Source: CALLCD01 sp039196965
GTDB lineage: Bacteria; Pseudomonadota; Alphaproteobacteria; Caulobacterales; Hyphomonadaceae
Direction of reading: 5' to 3'
Length of the DNA: 64,000 nt
NCBI GenBank assembly: GCA_039196965.1
Contig: JBCCUK010000013.1
Coordinates: 33,190 to 97,189 of the forward strand
Shown: positions 27,780 to 35,800 of the stretch, piece after piece
How the letters are laid out: every line of letters starts with the position of its first letter
Position numbering within the stretch: position 1 is the stretch's first letter
Made by a program: the position numbers and the translations under genes
Notes under the pieces: model-generated
What the model was told of the DNA's origin: nothing
The model's database searches: none
Seen by the model: the letters and a program-made list of their open reading frames with translations, nothing else

Positions 27780-28997
27780 TTGAAGCTATCCATCGGTCCC
27801 GGTGCCCTCGTCGCGGCGGCCTTCATAGGTCCCGGCACGGTGACGGCTTGCACGCTGGCCGGCGCAAACTTTGGCTTCGCGCTGATCTGGACCCTCGTCT
27901 TTGCCACCTTTGCCACGATGATCCTGCAGGGCATGGCGGCTCGCCTCGGCGTCGCTGGCCGGTTGGGTCTTGGCGAAGCTATGATGGCCAGTACAGACAG
28001 TCCAGTCTTGAAATACTTGGCAGGCAGCCTTGTGCTGGCTGCTATCCTCGTTGGGAACAGCGCCTATGAGGCCGGCAACCTCGCTGGCGGAGCTCTTGGG
28101 CTCGATGCACTCTTCGGCGGATCGAGCGGAACACCGACAACGGCCCATACCCTCCTTATTGCAGGCCTCGCCGCCGCAGCGCTTGCCACAGGACACTATA
28201 AGACTTTGGAAAGAATCCTGATCGGCCTTGTGCTTCTGATGAGCGCCGCCTTCGCCGCCAGTTTTGTGCTTGTGAGGCCAGACCTCAGTGACCTTGTAAC
28301 GGGCCTCGTTCCGTCAATTCCCACCGGTGGATTGCTCACCGCCGTCGCTCTGATCGGTACCACCATCGTTCCTTACAATCTGTTCCTCCATGCAGCGTCG
28401 AGCCAGCGCCGCTGGACCGAGGTGACACCGGGGGCGGTGGCCGAAGCCCGTGCTGACACACGCCTGTCCATCGGCCTTGGCGGACTAATCTCCCTTTTCA
28501 TCCTCTCCACCGCCGCTGCGACACTGTTCGAAAGCGGGCTTCAGGTGTCATCCGCTGCTGAGATGGCCGTCGCGCTTGAGCCCATCTCGGGAGCGGGCGC
28601 AAAGCAGATTATCGGGGTTGGTCTTGCTTCGGCCGGTCTAACCTCGGCGATTACTGCCCCAATGGCCACGGGATATGCCGTTTCAGAGATCATGGGTCGG
28701 GGAAAAGAAGGCCAGTCTTCGGTTTTCCGCATGGCCGCTATTCTTGTTCTCTGTCTTGGCCTCGCTGGAGCCATATCCGGCATCCGCCCGACAGAGCTGA
28801 TCCTCTTTGCTCAGGCCGCCAACGGGCTTTTGCTGCCTATTATTGCTATAGTTCTGCTCATGGCGATGAACCGGAACGATCTGCTCGGCGACTACACCAA
28901 CTCCCGTTCCGAAAACGTCTTGGGGGCAGGGGTTGTTGCCATTTGTTTCCTCCTCGGCGGAAGACTGATCCTGCGAACCTTAGGGCTCTGGCCATGA
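27780..28997 (+). CDS. NRAMP-like transporter of the 5-oxoprolinase operon (YcsG type)
   Basis: The 405-residue, 11-helix protein is of the NRAMP fold and leads the pxpABC operon, as ycsG does beside ycsF in Bacillus. In canonical NRAMPs the metal site comes from DPGN in TM1 and MPH in TM6; here TM1 reads GPGT (17-20) and TM6 VPYN (197-200), so the metal-coordinating Asp, Asn and Met are lost. It probably carries something else, maybe 5-oxoproline or another small substrate. The TTG start has GGAG upstream. The stop overlaps the pxpA ATG. Confidence 0.8.
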   Translation: MKLSIGPGALVAAAFIGPGTVTACTLAGANFGFALIWTLVFATFATMILQGMAARLGVAGRLGLGEAMMASTDSPVLKYLAGSLVLAAILVGNSAYEAGNLAGGALGLDALFGGSSGTPTTAHTLLIAGLAAAALATGHYKTLERILIGLVLLMSAAFAASFVLVRPDLSDLVTGLVPSIPTGGLLTAVALIGTTIVPYNLFLHAASSQRRWTEVTPGAVAEARADTRLSIGLGGLISLFILSTAAATLFESGLQVSSAAEMAVALEPISGAGAKQIIGVGLASAGLTSAITAPMATGYAVSEIMGRGKEGQSSVFRMAAILVLCLGLAGAISGIRPTELILFAQAANGLLLPIIAIVLLMAMNRNDLLGDYTNSRSENVLGAGVVAICFLLGGRLILRTLGLWP

Positions 28998-29761
28998 GCA
29001 AAACCATCGATTTGAATGCAGATTTGGGAGAATTGCCGGGTAAGGCAGGCCGGGCATCGGATCGCGCCATCCTGAAGTACGTCACCTCCTGCGCCATTGC
29101 TTGCGGCGGTCATGTCGGTGATGCCGGGACAATGGAAGCGACGCTTCTCGCGGCAAGAGATCTTGGTGTATCGGCCGGTGCCCATCCGTCCTATCCGGAC
29201 GGGGAGGGCTTCGGTCGGCGATCCATTGCTATTGGTTCAAAAGAACTTGAAAAAAGCATTATAGAACAGATGTCTAATCTAAAATTAATCGCTGATCGAC
29301 TTGATATCCCGCTGACCCATGTGAAACCCCATGGTGCGCTCTACAATGATGCCAGCAAGGATGAGGAGATAGCTGAAACCATAGTAAAATCAGTGCATTC
29401 AGTATTTGGAGACGGAGTTGCAATCATCTGCCAACCCGGTTTCGCACTTCAGCGCGCCGCCGATAGGGCAGGGTTGAAAGTCCTCGCCGAAGCCTTTATC
29501 GACCGTGCCTATCAAGCCGATGGAACCCTTGTGCCGCGAACGGAACCCGGTGCGGTCTTGGAGACAGGGAAAGCCCGCCTTAACCAGGCTCGCAACATCG
29601 TTCTTCAAAAAAAAGTCAAATTGAATCAAGGAGAAAGTATCTCGCTAAGAGCAGATACGCTCTGCCTCCACGGGGACAGTCCGGGTGCGGCCGAGACCGC
29701 GAAACTGATCCGGGAGGGGCTTGAAGCTGACGGTGTTGAGATACGCGAGGCATCAGCTTGA
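28994..29761 (+). CDS. pxpA: 5-oxoprolinase subunit A (LamB/YcsF family)
   Basis: PxpABC converts 5-oxoproline to glutamate with ATP. The 255-residue product begins SKTIDLNADLGELPG, the YcsF signature, followed by CGGHVGD and the HVKPHGALYND and CLHGDSPGA motifs. ATG 28994 overlaps the transporter's stop, and the stop overlaps the pxpB ATG. The longer frame from 28943 runs inside the upstream gene and is rejected. Confidence 0.94.
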   Translation: MSKTIDLNADLGELPGKAGRASDRAILKYVTSCAIACGGHVGDAGTMEATLLAARDLGVSAGAHPSYPDGEGFGRRSIAIGSKELEKSIIEQMSNLKLIADRLDIPLTHVKPHGALYNDASKDEEIAETIVKSVHSVFGDGVAIICQPGFALQRAADRAGLKVLAEAFIDRAYQADGTLVPRTEPGAVLETGKARLNQARNIVLQKKVKLNQGESISLRADTLCLHGDSPGAAETAKLIREGLEADGVEIREASA

Positions 29762-30426
29762 TGGGGGAGGACTTGCACCCCATCTTCATTACTGGAGACG
29801 ATACGCTTCGAATAGATAAACTGCAGCCAGATCAACGCGATGGCCTGTCATCGGCCTTGCGAGGAATGCCGGACTGGACAGAGATCGTGCCCGGCAAGGA
29901 GAGTGTCACGGTCCAATTTGATCCCTTGGTTATGAGCCCCGATCTGGCGATGGAAAAACTCGCTGCAGTGACCTCTCAAACGTCATCGAAATCGGCTGTC
30001 ACCACTGCGGAACTTGAAGTTCCGGTTGCCTATGGCGGTCATTATGGGCCGGATCTTGAAAGCGTCGCTGCGAAACTGAATGTGACGCCGGATACATTAA
30101 TGGAACGCTACGTCTCTATAACGTATAGAGTTGATTTTATTGGCTTTACACCGGGGTTTGCCTATATCGGGCCGAACGCAGACACTGGCCTCAACATTCC
30201 GCGCCTTGAGCGCCCGCGCCGGCGTGTGCCAGCTGGATCGGTCGGCGTTGTTGGTGGTATGACTGGTATTTATGCTCTGGACGGCCCTGGCGGCTGGCCG
30301 ATCATCGGGCGCACGCCGATCACGCTGTTTGATGCCAGTCTTGAGCAGCCAGCAACGCTAATGCCGGGCGTGGTGCTCCGGTTTCGCCCTATCAGCGCCG
30401 CGGAATTCGACGAGCTGGCGGGATGA
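29761..30426 (+). CDS. pxpB: 5-oxoprolinase subunit B (KipI family)
   Basis: The 221-residue protein has the allophanate hydrolase subunit 1 pattern: VEHDP-type N-terminal half, VAYGGHYGPDLESVAAKL and YRVDFIGFTPGFAYIGP, then RRRVPAGSVGVVGGMTGIYALDGPGGWPIIGRTP. In Bacillus the homologue KipI also inhibits the sporulation kinase KinA; here the enzyme role is implied by the neighbouring pxpA and pxpC. The ATG overlaps the pxpA stop by one base; the in-frame TTG at 29758 just before it would make an identical protein plus one residue. Confidence 0.94.
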   Translation: MGEDLHPIFITGDDTLRIDKLQPDQRDGLSSALRGMPDWTEIVPGKESVTVQFDPLVMSPDLAMEKLAAVTSQTSSKSAVTTAELEVPVAYGGHYGPDLESVAAKLNVTPDTLMERYVSITYRVDFIGFTPGFAYIGPNADTGLNIPRLERPRRRVPAGSVGVVGGMTGIYALDGPGGWPIIGRTPITLFDASLEQPATLMPGVVLRFRPISAAEFDELAG

Positions 30427-31364
30427 GTCTTCATATTCTTGCTCCCGGCGTCCAGACAACCATTCAGGCCGCACCCCGGATCGGCCTCCGCCATATCGGC
30501 ATTCCGGCGTCGGGGCCCATGGATCGATTGAGCCATGCCCTGGCAAATAGGCTGGTCGGTAATGAACTTCATGCGCCGGCGCTTGAAATCACCCTTGGCG
30601 GGCTGGAAGCGAGGGTTGAAGCCGATTGCCGTATTGCCCGCACAGGCGCTGATGGTCCCCATACAATAGATGGCGATCCACTTCCTTCCCACCGCGCAAT
30701 CGAGCTCAGCGAAGGCCAGATGGTATCCGTTGGCTATCCGGAGAAGGGCTGCCGTTCATATCTTGCGATTGGCGGAGGCTTCAAAGCCGAGGAGTGGCTT
30801 GGATCTATGTCGACATATCTTCCGGCGGAAACGGGCGGATACAACGGCAGAGCGATCAAGGCTGGCGATCATCTGGAAGGCCGCGGCATGAACACAGATG
30901 GCAGTATACAGCTACAGACCCCTCTGGTATGCCGCCCGCCAATATCGACCAGTTGGGCCTTGCGAGCCGTGCCGGGGCCTGACGCTACGGATGAAGTGCT
31001 CGCCGCTCTCTTCAATTCCAAGTTTTTTCTCTCAAACCGGACATCCCGCATGGGCGGCGCGCTCGAAGGGGTTGTAATGGGAAGTGTCTCCAAGCCGACG
31101 CTGCCGAGCGCAGCGGTTTTTCCCGGCACGGTTCAATGCCCCGAGGATGGGCAACCCTTTATGCTCATGGCTGATGCGCAGACAACCGGGGGATATCCGA
31201 TCATTGCGCAGGTTGTTCGAGCTGACCGGCACTTGATGGGACAGATTAGGCCTGGAGATTCGGTGCGTCTCCTGCCAACTGATCCGGCGGCAGCCGCGGA
31301 TGTCCTGAAGCAAAAATCAGCGATTTTCAGCGAGTGGCTAGGATGTGCTTTTCAGCTCGGCTGA
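30423..31364 (+). CDS. pxpC: 5-oxoprolinase subunit C (KipA, biotin-dependent carboxylase-like)
   Basis: The 313-residue product matches allophanate hydrolase subunit 2: GLRHIGIPASGPMDRLSHALANRLVGN near the start, then SNRTSRMGGALEG and AQTTGGYPIIAQVVRADRHLMGQIRPGDSVRLLP. It completes the pxpABC set. The ATG sits in an ATGA overlap with pxpB. Its last 27 bases overlap the convergent glycosyltransferase gene on the other strand. Confidence 0.94.
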   Translation: MSLHILAPGVQTTIQAAPRIGLRHIGIPASGPMDRLSHALANRLVGNELHAPALEITLGGLEARVEADCRIARTGADGPHTIDGDPLPSHRAIELSEGQMVSVGYPEKGCRSYLAIGGGFKAEEWLGSMSTYLPAETGGYNGRAIKAGDHLEGRGMNTDGSIQLQTPLVCRPPISTSWALRAVPGPDATDEVLAALFNSKFFLSNRTSRMGGALEGVVMGSVSKPTLPSAAVFPGTVQCPEDGQPFMLMADAQTTGGYPIIAQVVRADRHLMGQIRPGDSVRLLPTDPAAAADVLKQKSAIFSEWLGCAFQLG

Positions 31365-32123
31365 TGTGAACCCCAGCATATGTGTGCTGTAGACAGGTGG
31401 TCTGGCTCTTACCCGTGCAGGTTTCGGTCCCCGGCCCAGGCGTTCGGCGAAAATCGTTCCCAGAATGTAGGTCCCAGCCATCACCACGCCGCGTACCGTA
31501 CCTGATATCTTCGATACCCCGACGCGCCGCTGATAGCTGACGGGAACATCGACAACGGCAAGTTTCTGCTTCAGCGCCCGTACCTGCATCTCCACGGTCC
31601 AGCCAAAGGTCGGTGCCGTCATATGAAGGCGTTCATAAGCGTCGCGGCGAATCGCCCGGAATGGCCCGAGGTCTGTATACTCTGCATTCCACAAGAGCCT
31701 CATCAGCCAACAGGCCAGCCGATTGCCAAACCTCTGCGGAACCGTGAGCGATCCCTGCTCGGCGATCCCAAGCGCCCGTGAGCCGATCACCATGTCGGCA
31801 TCGCCCGTCAATATTGGCTTTAAGAGAGATCCCATTTCAGAGGGTACGTCCGAGCCGTCGCCATCTATGAACACAAGAACATCCGGATTATCGGCCGCGG
31901 CGACGCCTGCTAAGCAGGCGCGTCCATATCCCATTTCCGGAGCTTGAACGACTTTAGCACCGGCAGAACGTGCGCGTGCCGCTGTCATATCCTTCGAGCC
32001 GTTGTCCGCAACGATTACCTCGTCAACGAAACCAGGCATCTGTTCCACCACCCGGCCAATCACCGCCTCTTCATTCAGGGCGGGAATAATCACCGATATG
32101 CGCGGGTTTTTTTGACTGAGCAT
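31338..32123 (-). CDS. GT2 family glycosyltransferase (polyprenyl-phosphate sugar synthase-like)
   Basis: The 261-residue product has the GT-A fold: ISVIIPALNEEAVIGRVVEQMP, DEVIVADNGSKD and the DXD-type metal site VFIDGDGSDVP. It resembles dolichol-phosphate mannosyl- or glucosyltransferases that load sugars on a polyprenyl carrier. ATG 32123 is used; ATG 32159 only adds residues overlapping the upstream gene. It is cotranscribed with the GT87-like integral membrane transferase and overlaps that gene's end, so together they could build and use a lipid-linked sugar. Confidence 0.87.
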   Translation of the reverse strand: MLSQKNPRISVIIPALNEEAVIGRVVEQMPGFVDEVIVADNGSKDMTAARARSAGAKVVQAPEMGYGRACLAGVAAADNPDVLVFIDGDGSDVPSEMGSLLKPILTGDADMVIGSRALGIAEQGSLTVPQRFGNRLACWLMRLLWNAEYTDLGPFRAIRRDAYERLHMTAPTFGWTVEMQVRALKQKLAVVDVPVSYQRRVGVSKISGTVRGVVMAGTYILGTIFAERLGRGPKPARVRARPPVYSTHMLGFTSAELKSTS

Positions 32124-33552
32124 AAGAGCGTTTCTGTCCAAGAAGCGGTTCAACAGCAAATAACAAAATCGGGATACCGAATGCTATCGGAACAAGGACC
32201 CATTGATAGAACGCGTCGCTATCACCCAGCAGAAAGCGCATATAATAAATCGGTGCGAAAACCATCAGGGCCAACGCCCCATAGCGTGGCGCGAAAGGAA
32301 TGAAGGCCGCAATCCAGACTTGGTACCAAGGATAACCGGTAGGGGAGAGGAAGAGTAGAAGCGCTGTAGTCAGCAGCATGGTCTCCGGAAGAGTATCCGT
32401 TCCGCCTTCTGATCGATAGGCAAGGAAAAGTGTCCCCAAAACCATCAATATGCCAGAGATATTTCGCGCCGCGCGATCAGGATCTGCGAAATCGCGGAAG
32501 GGTCCATCGGCAAGGGCGGAAAACAAAAAAGCGTGCCGCCGCCAGCTCTGACCGTAAGCCACTAATCCCTGATCGGGATCGCTCAGCACGTATTGCAGTT
32601 GAGGCCACATCAGAAACAGAGCAGCACCAAGGAACAGCAAAGCAAACCCTGCCAGCGGCAATGGACGGAACATCCATTTGCGGACAAGGGCCGGTGCCAA
32701 GAGTGCCGGCCACAGCTTAACGGCCGCTGCCACGGAGAGGGCGAAGACCGCAAGTCTCGGTTTTCGTAACTTCGCCAAAGCCAAAACGCCAATGAGAAAC
32801 GGCACAATCAGACCATCCATATGGCCTGCATTGAAGACTTCCAGCGTAACCACCGGATTCCACCAGTAGAGCGTCGCCCATAAAGGCGAGTGCCCATATA
32901 GCCGAAGCGTCAACACGAGTAGGGCGAACGCCGAAATATCGAAGACAAGCAAGACGGCCCGCCAGCCATTAAGGTCAAATGGGGATACAATATATCCAAG
33001 CGCGAAAGCCGCTTGGGCGACAGGCGGATAAATCGTTTTCAGATAGGGATAATTGATCCGCCAATAGGTCTCGAAGTCTTCTTCTGAAAGGTCCTGAATA
33101 CGCAGCAGATCCGGATCGTCCGACCAGTCATTTATCTCGCCGAGGCGGGTTACTGGCGTCGCATCAGCCGGGGCGAATTGGTAGGGATCGCCGCCATTGG
33201 CGACCACGGCACCATCCCAGAGATATCGGTGCCAGTCATCTTCCAGAACGGGCGTCGACCCGAACATGCAGAGACGAACCGTAAGTCCAATGATGAATAT
33301 GAGCCCGATCAACCGCCACGTAGGAGCGAGCCGCCGGATGAGCGGGATTGTGGAAATGCAGACAATCGCCAATGCTGATGCGAGCGCCATGTAGAGCGCG
33401 GTCGGTGTCTCTTGCGGTGATCGGCCATAAGTGAACTCAGCCGAGATGACGCCTATCCAGAGATGACCGAGGACGCACAATAAGCAAAGACCGAGCAGAA
33501 CGTAGAGCTCTACCCGGTCTCGTCTGGGTTCGAAGAGAGACGTCAGATTCAT
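32071..33552 (-). CDS. Integral membrane GT87-like glycosyltransferase
   Basis: The 493-residue protein has about 11-12 membrane segments. Its first periplasmic loop carries LEDDWHRYLWDGAVVANGGDPY, with the paired acidic residues typical of GT-C polyprenyl-phosphate-dependent mannosyltransferases of the DUF2029/GT87 group, and later HMDGLIVPF and PTGYPWYQVW. It should transfer a sugar from a lipid carrier on the outer face of the inner membrane. It precedes the GT2 synthase gene on the same strand and overlaps it by 53 bases. Confidence 0.82.
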   Translation of the reverse strand: MNLTSLFEPRRDRVELYVLLGLCLLCVLGHLWIGVISAEFTYGRSPQETPTALYMALASALAIVCISTIPLIRRLAPTWRLIGLIFIIGLTVRLCMFGSTPVLEDDWHRYLWDGAVVANGGDPYQFAPADATPVTRLGEINDWSDDPDLLRIQDLSEEDFETYWRINYPYLKTIYPPVAQAAFALGYIVSPFDLNGWRAVLLVFDISAFALLVLTLRLYGHSPLWATLYWWNPVVTLEVFNAGHMDGLIVPFLIGVLALAKLRKPRLAVFALSVAAAVKLWPALLAPALVRKWMFRPLPLAGFALLFLGAALFLMWPQLQYVLSDPDQGLVAYGQSWRRHAFLFSALADGPFRDFADPDRAARNISGILMVLGTLFLAYRSEGGTDTLPETMLLTTALLLFLSPTGYPWYQVWIAAFIPFAPRYGALALMVFAPIYYMRFLLGDSDAFYQWVLVPIAFGIPILLFAVEPLLGQKRSYAQSKKPAHIGDYSRPE

Positions 33553-33638
33553 GCGTCTCCCGATAGCACACGCAGTGCGATGTTAAACGCTATGCGTCCC
33601 TCTTCGAAGCTCATGAGTTCGAGAAAAACAGTTTGGTC

Positions 33639-34553
33639 CTAGCTTCCAGCACCTCCGGCACCTGCGCCGGCTCCGCGCGAGAAGCCACCGGCCGGCGCGG
33701 CCTGCTGGCGGATGACGAACTCGTCCGAGCTGTAGCTGAATTTGCGGGAAGTGACGCCTGTCGTTGCTGCAAGTTTGGTCGCCGTCTTCGGTTCGGCGAG
33801 CCCGCTGACATGGGTAAGTACCGCTTGCTCGTCACCGCCGAACAGTTCGTCACTGTACCACGTGTAGATTTCGGGCAATTGAGCTTTCTTACCGCGCACG
33901 CGCACGCCATTGCGCGAATTGACGAATTCGCGCCCTGCCGCTTCCAGTTCGGTATGAACGGCCTTTCCGGTAAAGCCATCTGCTGGCAGGGATACGCCGC
34001 CCTGACTACCCTGATAAAGACCATAGATGATGTTCGGCGTATCGGACCAGTTTGCCAGAATGATGTTCTGCTCAATGTCATTGATGGACATCTTGATTCC
34101 GCCGACCATGAATAGCTTATCTGTCCACATTGAACCCGGTGCGTCCGGTGTGCCGCGATTGGCTTTCATCCGACGGCGCGATGAGCTGTCCGCCATGGCT
34201 TTGACGATCAGCATATTTCGGGTGTTTAGCCAGTAGGCGAGCTGATCGTCGCGGCTTAGCGTATTGACCGGTACGTTTTCCAGGTAGCCCACATACCTCT
34301 GTAAAAATTTTTCTCCCTGTCCGCTCACGGCAGAGTAGGCGACTTTCAGTCGGCCGCGCTCGTCCTGGGCAAAGGCGTTGGTGAACTGTCCGATAGCCTG
34401 GTAATTCACATTGTATGAGCTTGTTTCAGCATGCGCTGTAAACTGATTGAAGACCGCATCATCTGGCGTTTCTGAAACCGCAATGGGCGCGGTCAATGCC
34501 AAAGCGACGCTCGTCGCGAGCAGAAAGCTTTTAAGAGAGTGACGTGTTGGCAT
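33639..34553 (-). CDS. Exported DUF547 protein
   Basis: From ATG 34553 the product (304 aa) has a signal peptide (SFLLATSVALALTAPIAVSETP). The DUF547 core is recognised by DDQLAYWLNTRNMLIVKAM and IKMSINDIEQNIILANW. The family is widespread, also in plants, with no known reaction; a papain-like or hydrolase fold has been suggested. The last 15 residues are Gly/Ala-rich (GGFSRGAGAGAGGAGS). Upstream ORF residues before ATG 34553 have no SD and overlap the cobS promoter region. Confidence 0.82.
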   Translation of the reverse strand: MPTRHSLKSFLLATSVALALTAPIAVSETPDDAVFNQFTAHAETSSYNVNYQAIGQFTNAFAQDERGRLKVAYSAVSGQGEKFLQRYVGYLENVPVNTLSRDDQLAYWLNTRNMLIVKAMADSSSRRRMKANRGTPDAPGSMWTDKLFMVGGIKMSINDIEQNIILANWSDTPNIIYGLYQGSQGGVSLPADGFTGKAVHTELEAAGREFVNSRNGVRVRGKKAQLPEIYTWYSDELFGGDEQAVLTHVSGLAEPKTATKLAATTGVTSRKFSYSSDEFVIRQQAAPAGGFSRGAGAGAGGAGS

Positions 34554-34752
34554 GAACCTGATCCTTCTGGCGATATGTTTCCGGCGACAGGAAGTTGATC
34601 GAATAAGCAGGAAATCGCAAAACACGCTTGCGTCACAACAGCGTTATGACCGTTAAACGAGCGATTTGGGTTGAGAATTATCCGCAGCCGAGCTTGGCGC
34701 TGGCATTCTTCGTGTTAAATACCGCCGCTGTACTTCTTTTGTGAGATTTTCC

Positions 34753-35736
34753 ATGACCGTGATGAGCGATAACGACCAACTTGTCGGCCTTGAACCAACC
34801 GAGGCGATCAATGTGCAGGAGGTGTTTGGCCTCGATACCAAGATGGTGGTTCACGGTTTCAAAGACCGGACCGAATACGTCCCCGAATTGGACGAAAGCT
34901 ATCGCTTTGATCCACAAACGACCATGGCCATTCTGGCGGGCTTTGAACATAATCGCCGCGTTATGGTTCAGGGTTATCACGGCACCGGCAAGTCGACCCA
35001 TATCGAGCAGGTTGCCGCACGCCTGAACTGGCCGCTGATCCGGATCAACCTCGACAGCCATGTGTCACGGATTGATATGGTCGGTAAGGATGCGATCGTC
35101 CTGAAAGAAGGGGTTCAGGTAACGGAGTTCCGCGAGGGTATTCTTCCCTGGGCCCTGCAGAGGCCTGTGGCGATCACCTTTGATGAGTATGATGCAGGCC
35201 GCCCCGATGTGATGTTCGTTATCCAGCGTGTTCTGGAATCCTCGGGTAAGCTGACCCTGCTTGACCAAAACCGCGTGATTACCCCGAACAGCTATTTCCG
35301 CCTATTCGCAACGACCAACACTGTAGGTCTCGGCGATACGACAGGTCTTTACCACGGTACGCAGCAGCTCAACCAGGGCCAGATGGACCGTTGGAGTATT
35401 GTCACCACCCTGAATTACCTCGAACATGATGCAGAGGTAGAGATCATTTCATCGAAGCAGACCGGCGTGGATGACGAGACCCTGTCGAAAATGGTTCGCC
35501 TCGCCGACCTGACCCGCAATGCGTTCATGAATGGCGATATCTCCACCGTCATGAGCCCGCGGACAGTGATCACATGGGCGGAGAATTTTGCGATTTTCGG
35601 TGAGCTTGGCCACGCCTTCCGCATGACCTTTCTGAACAAGTGCGATGAACTGGAACGCCCGCTCGTCGCCGAGATGTATCAACGCTGCTTCTCCGAAGAG
35701 CTCCCGGAAAGCGCCCTTATGGTGAAAGTGGCTTGA
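34753..35736 (+). CDS. cobS: Aerobic cobaltochelatase subunit CobS
   Basis: CobS is the AAA+ ATPase that powers cobalt insertion into hydrogenobyrinate a,c-diamide by CobN. The 327-residue product has the Walker A GYHGTGKST at 74-82, a Walker B AITFDEYD and the sensor-type FATTNTVGLGDTTGLYHGT. ATG 34753 has GTGAG eight bases upstream; GTG 34741 is less likely. CobT follows 64 bases later. CobN and other cobalamin genes are not in the window. Confidence 0.95.
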   Translation: MTVMSDNDQLVGLEPTEAINVQEVFGLDTKMVVHGFKDRTEYVPELDESYRFDPQTTMAILAGFEHNRRVMVQGYHGTGKSTHIEQVAARLNWPLIRINLDSHVSRIDMVGKDAIVLKEGVQVTEFREGILPWALQRPVAITFDEYDAGRPDVMFVIQRVLESSGKLTLLDQNRVITPNSYFRLFATTNTVGLGDTTGLYHGTQQLNQGQMDRWSIVTTLNYLEHDAEVEIISSKQTGVDDETLSKMVRLADLTRNAFMNGDISTVMSPRTVITWAENFAIFGELGHAFRMTFLNKCDELERPLVAEMYQRCFSEELPESALMVKVA

Positions 35737-35800
35737 TCCAGAGCGCCTGAGATAACTTCACTCCCTTCGCATTGGCCGCCCGCCGGGCTAAATAACAAGA

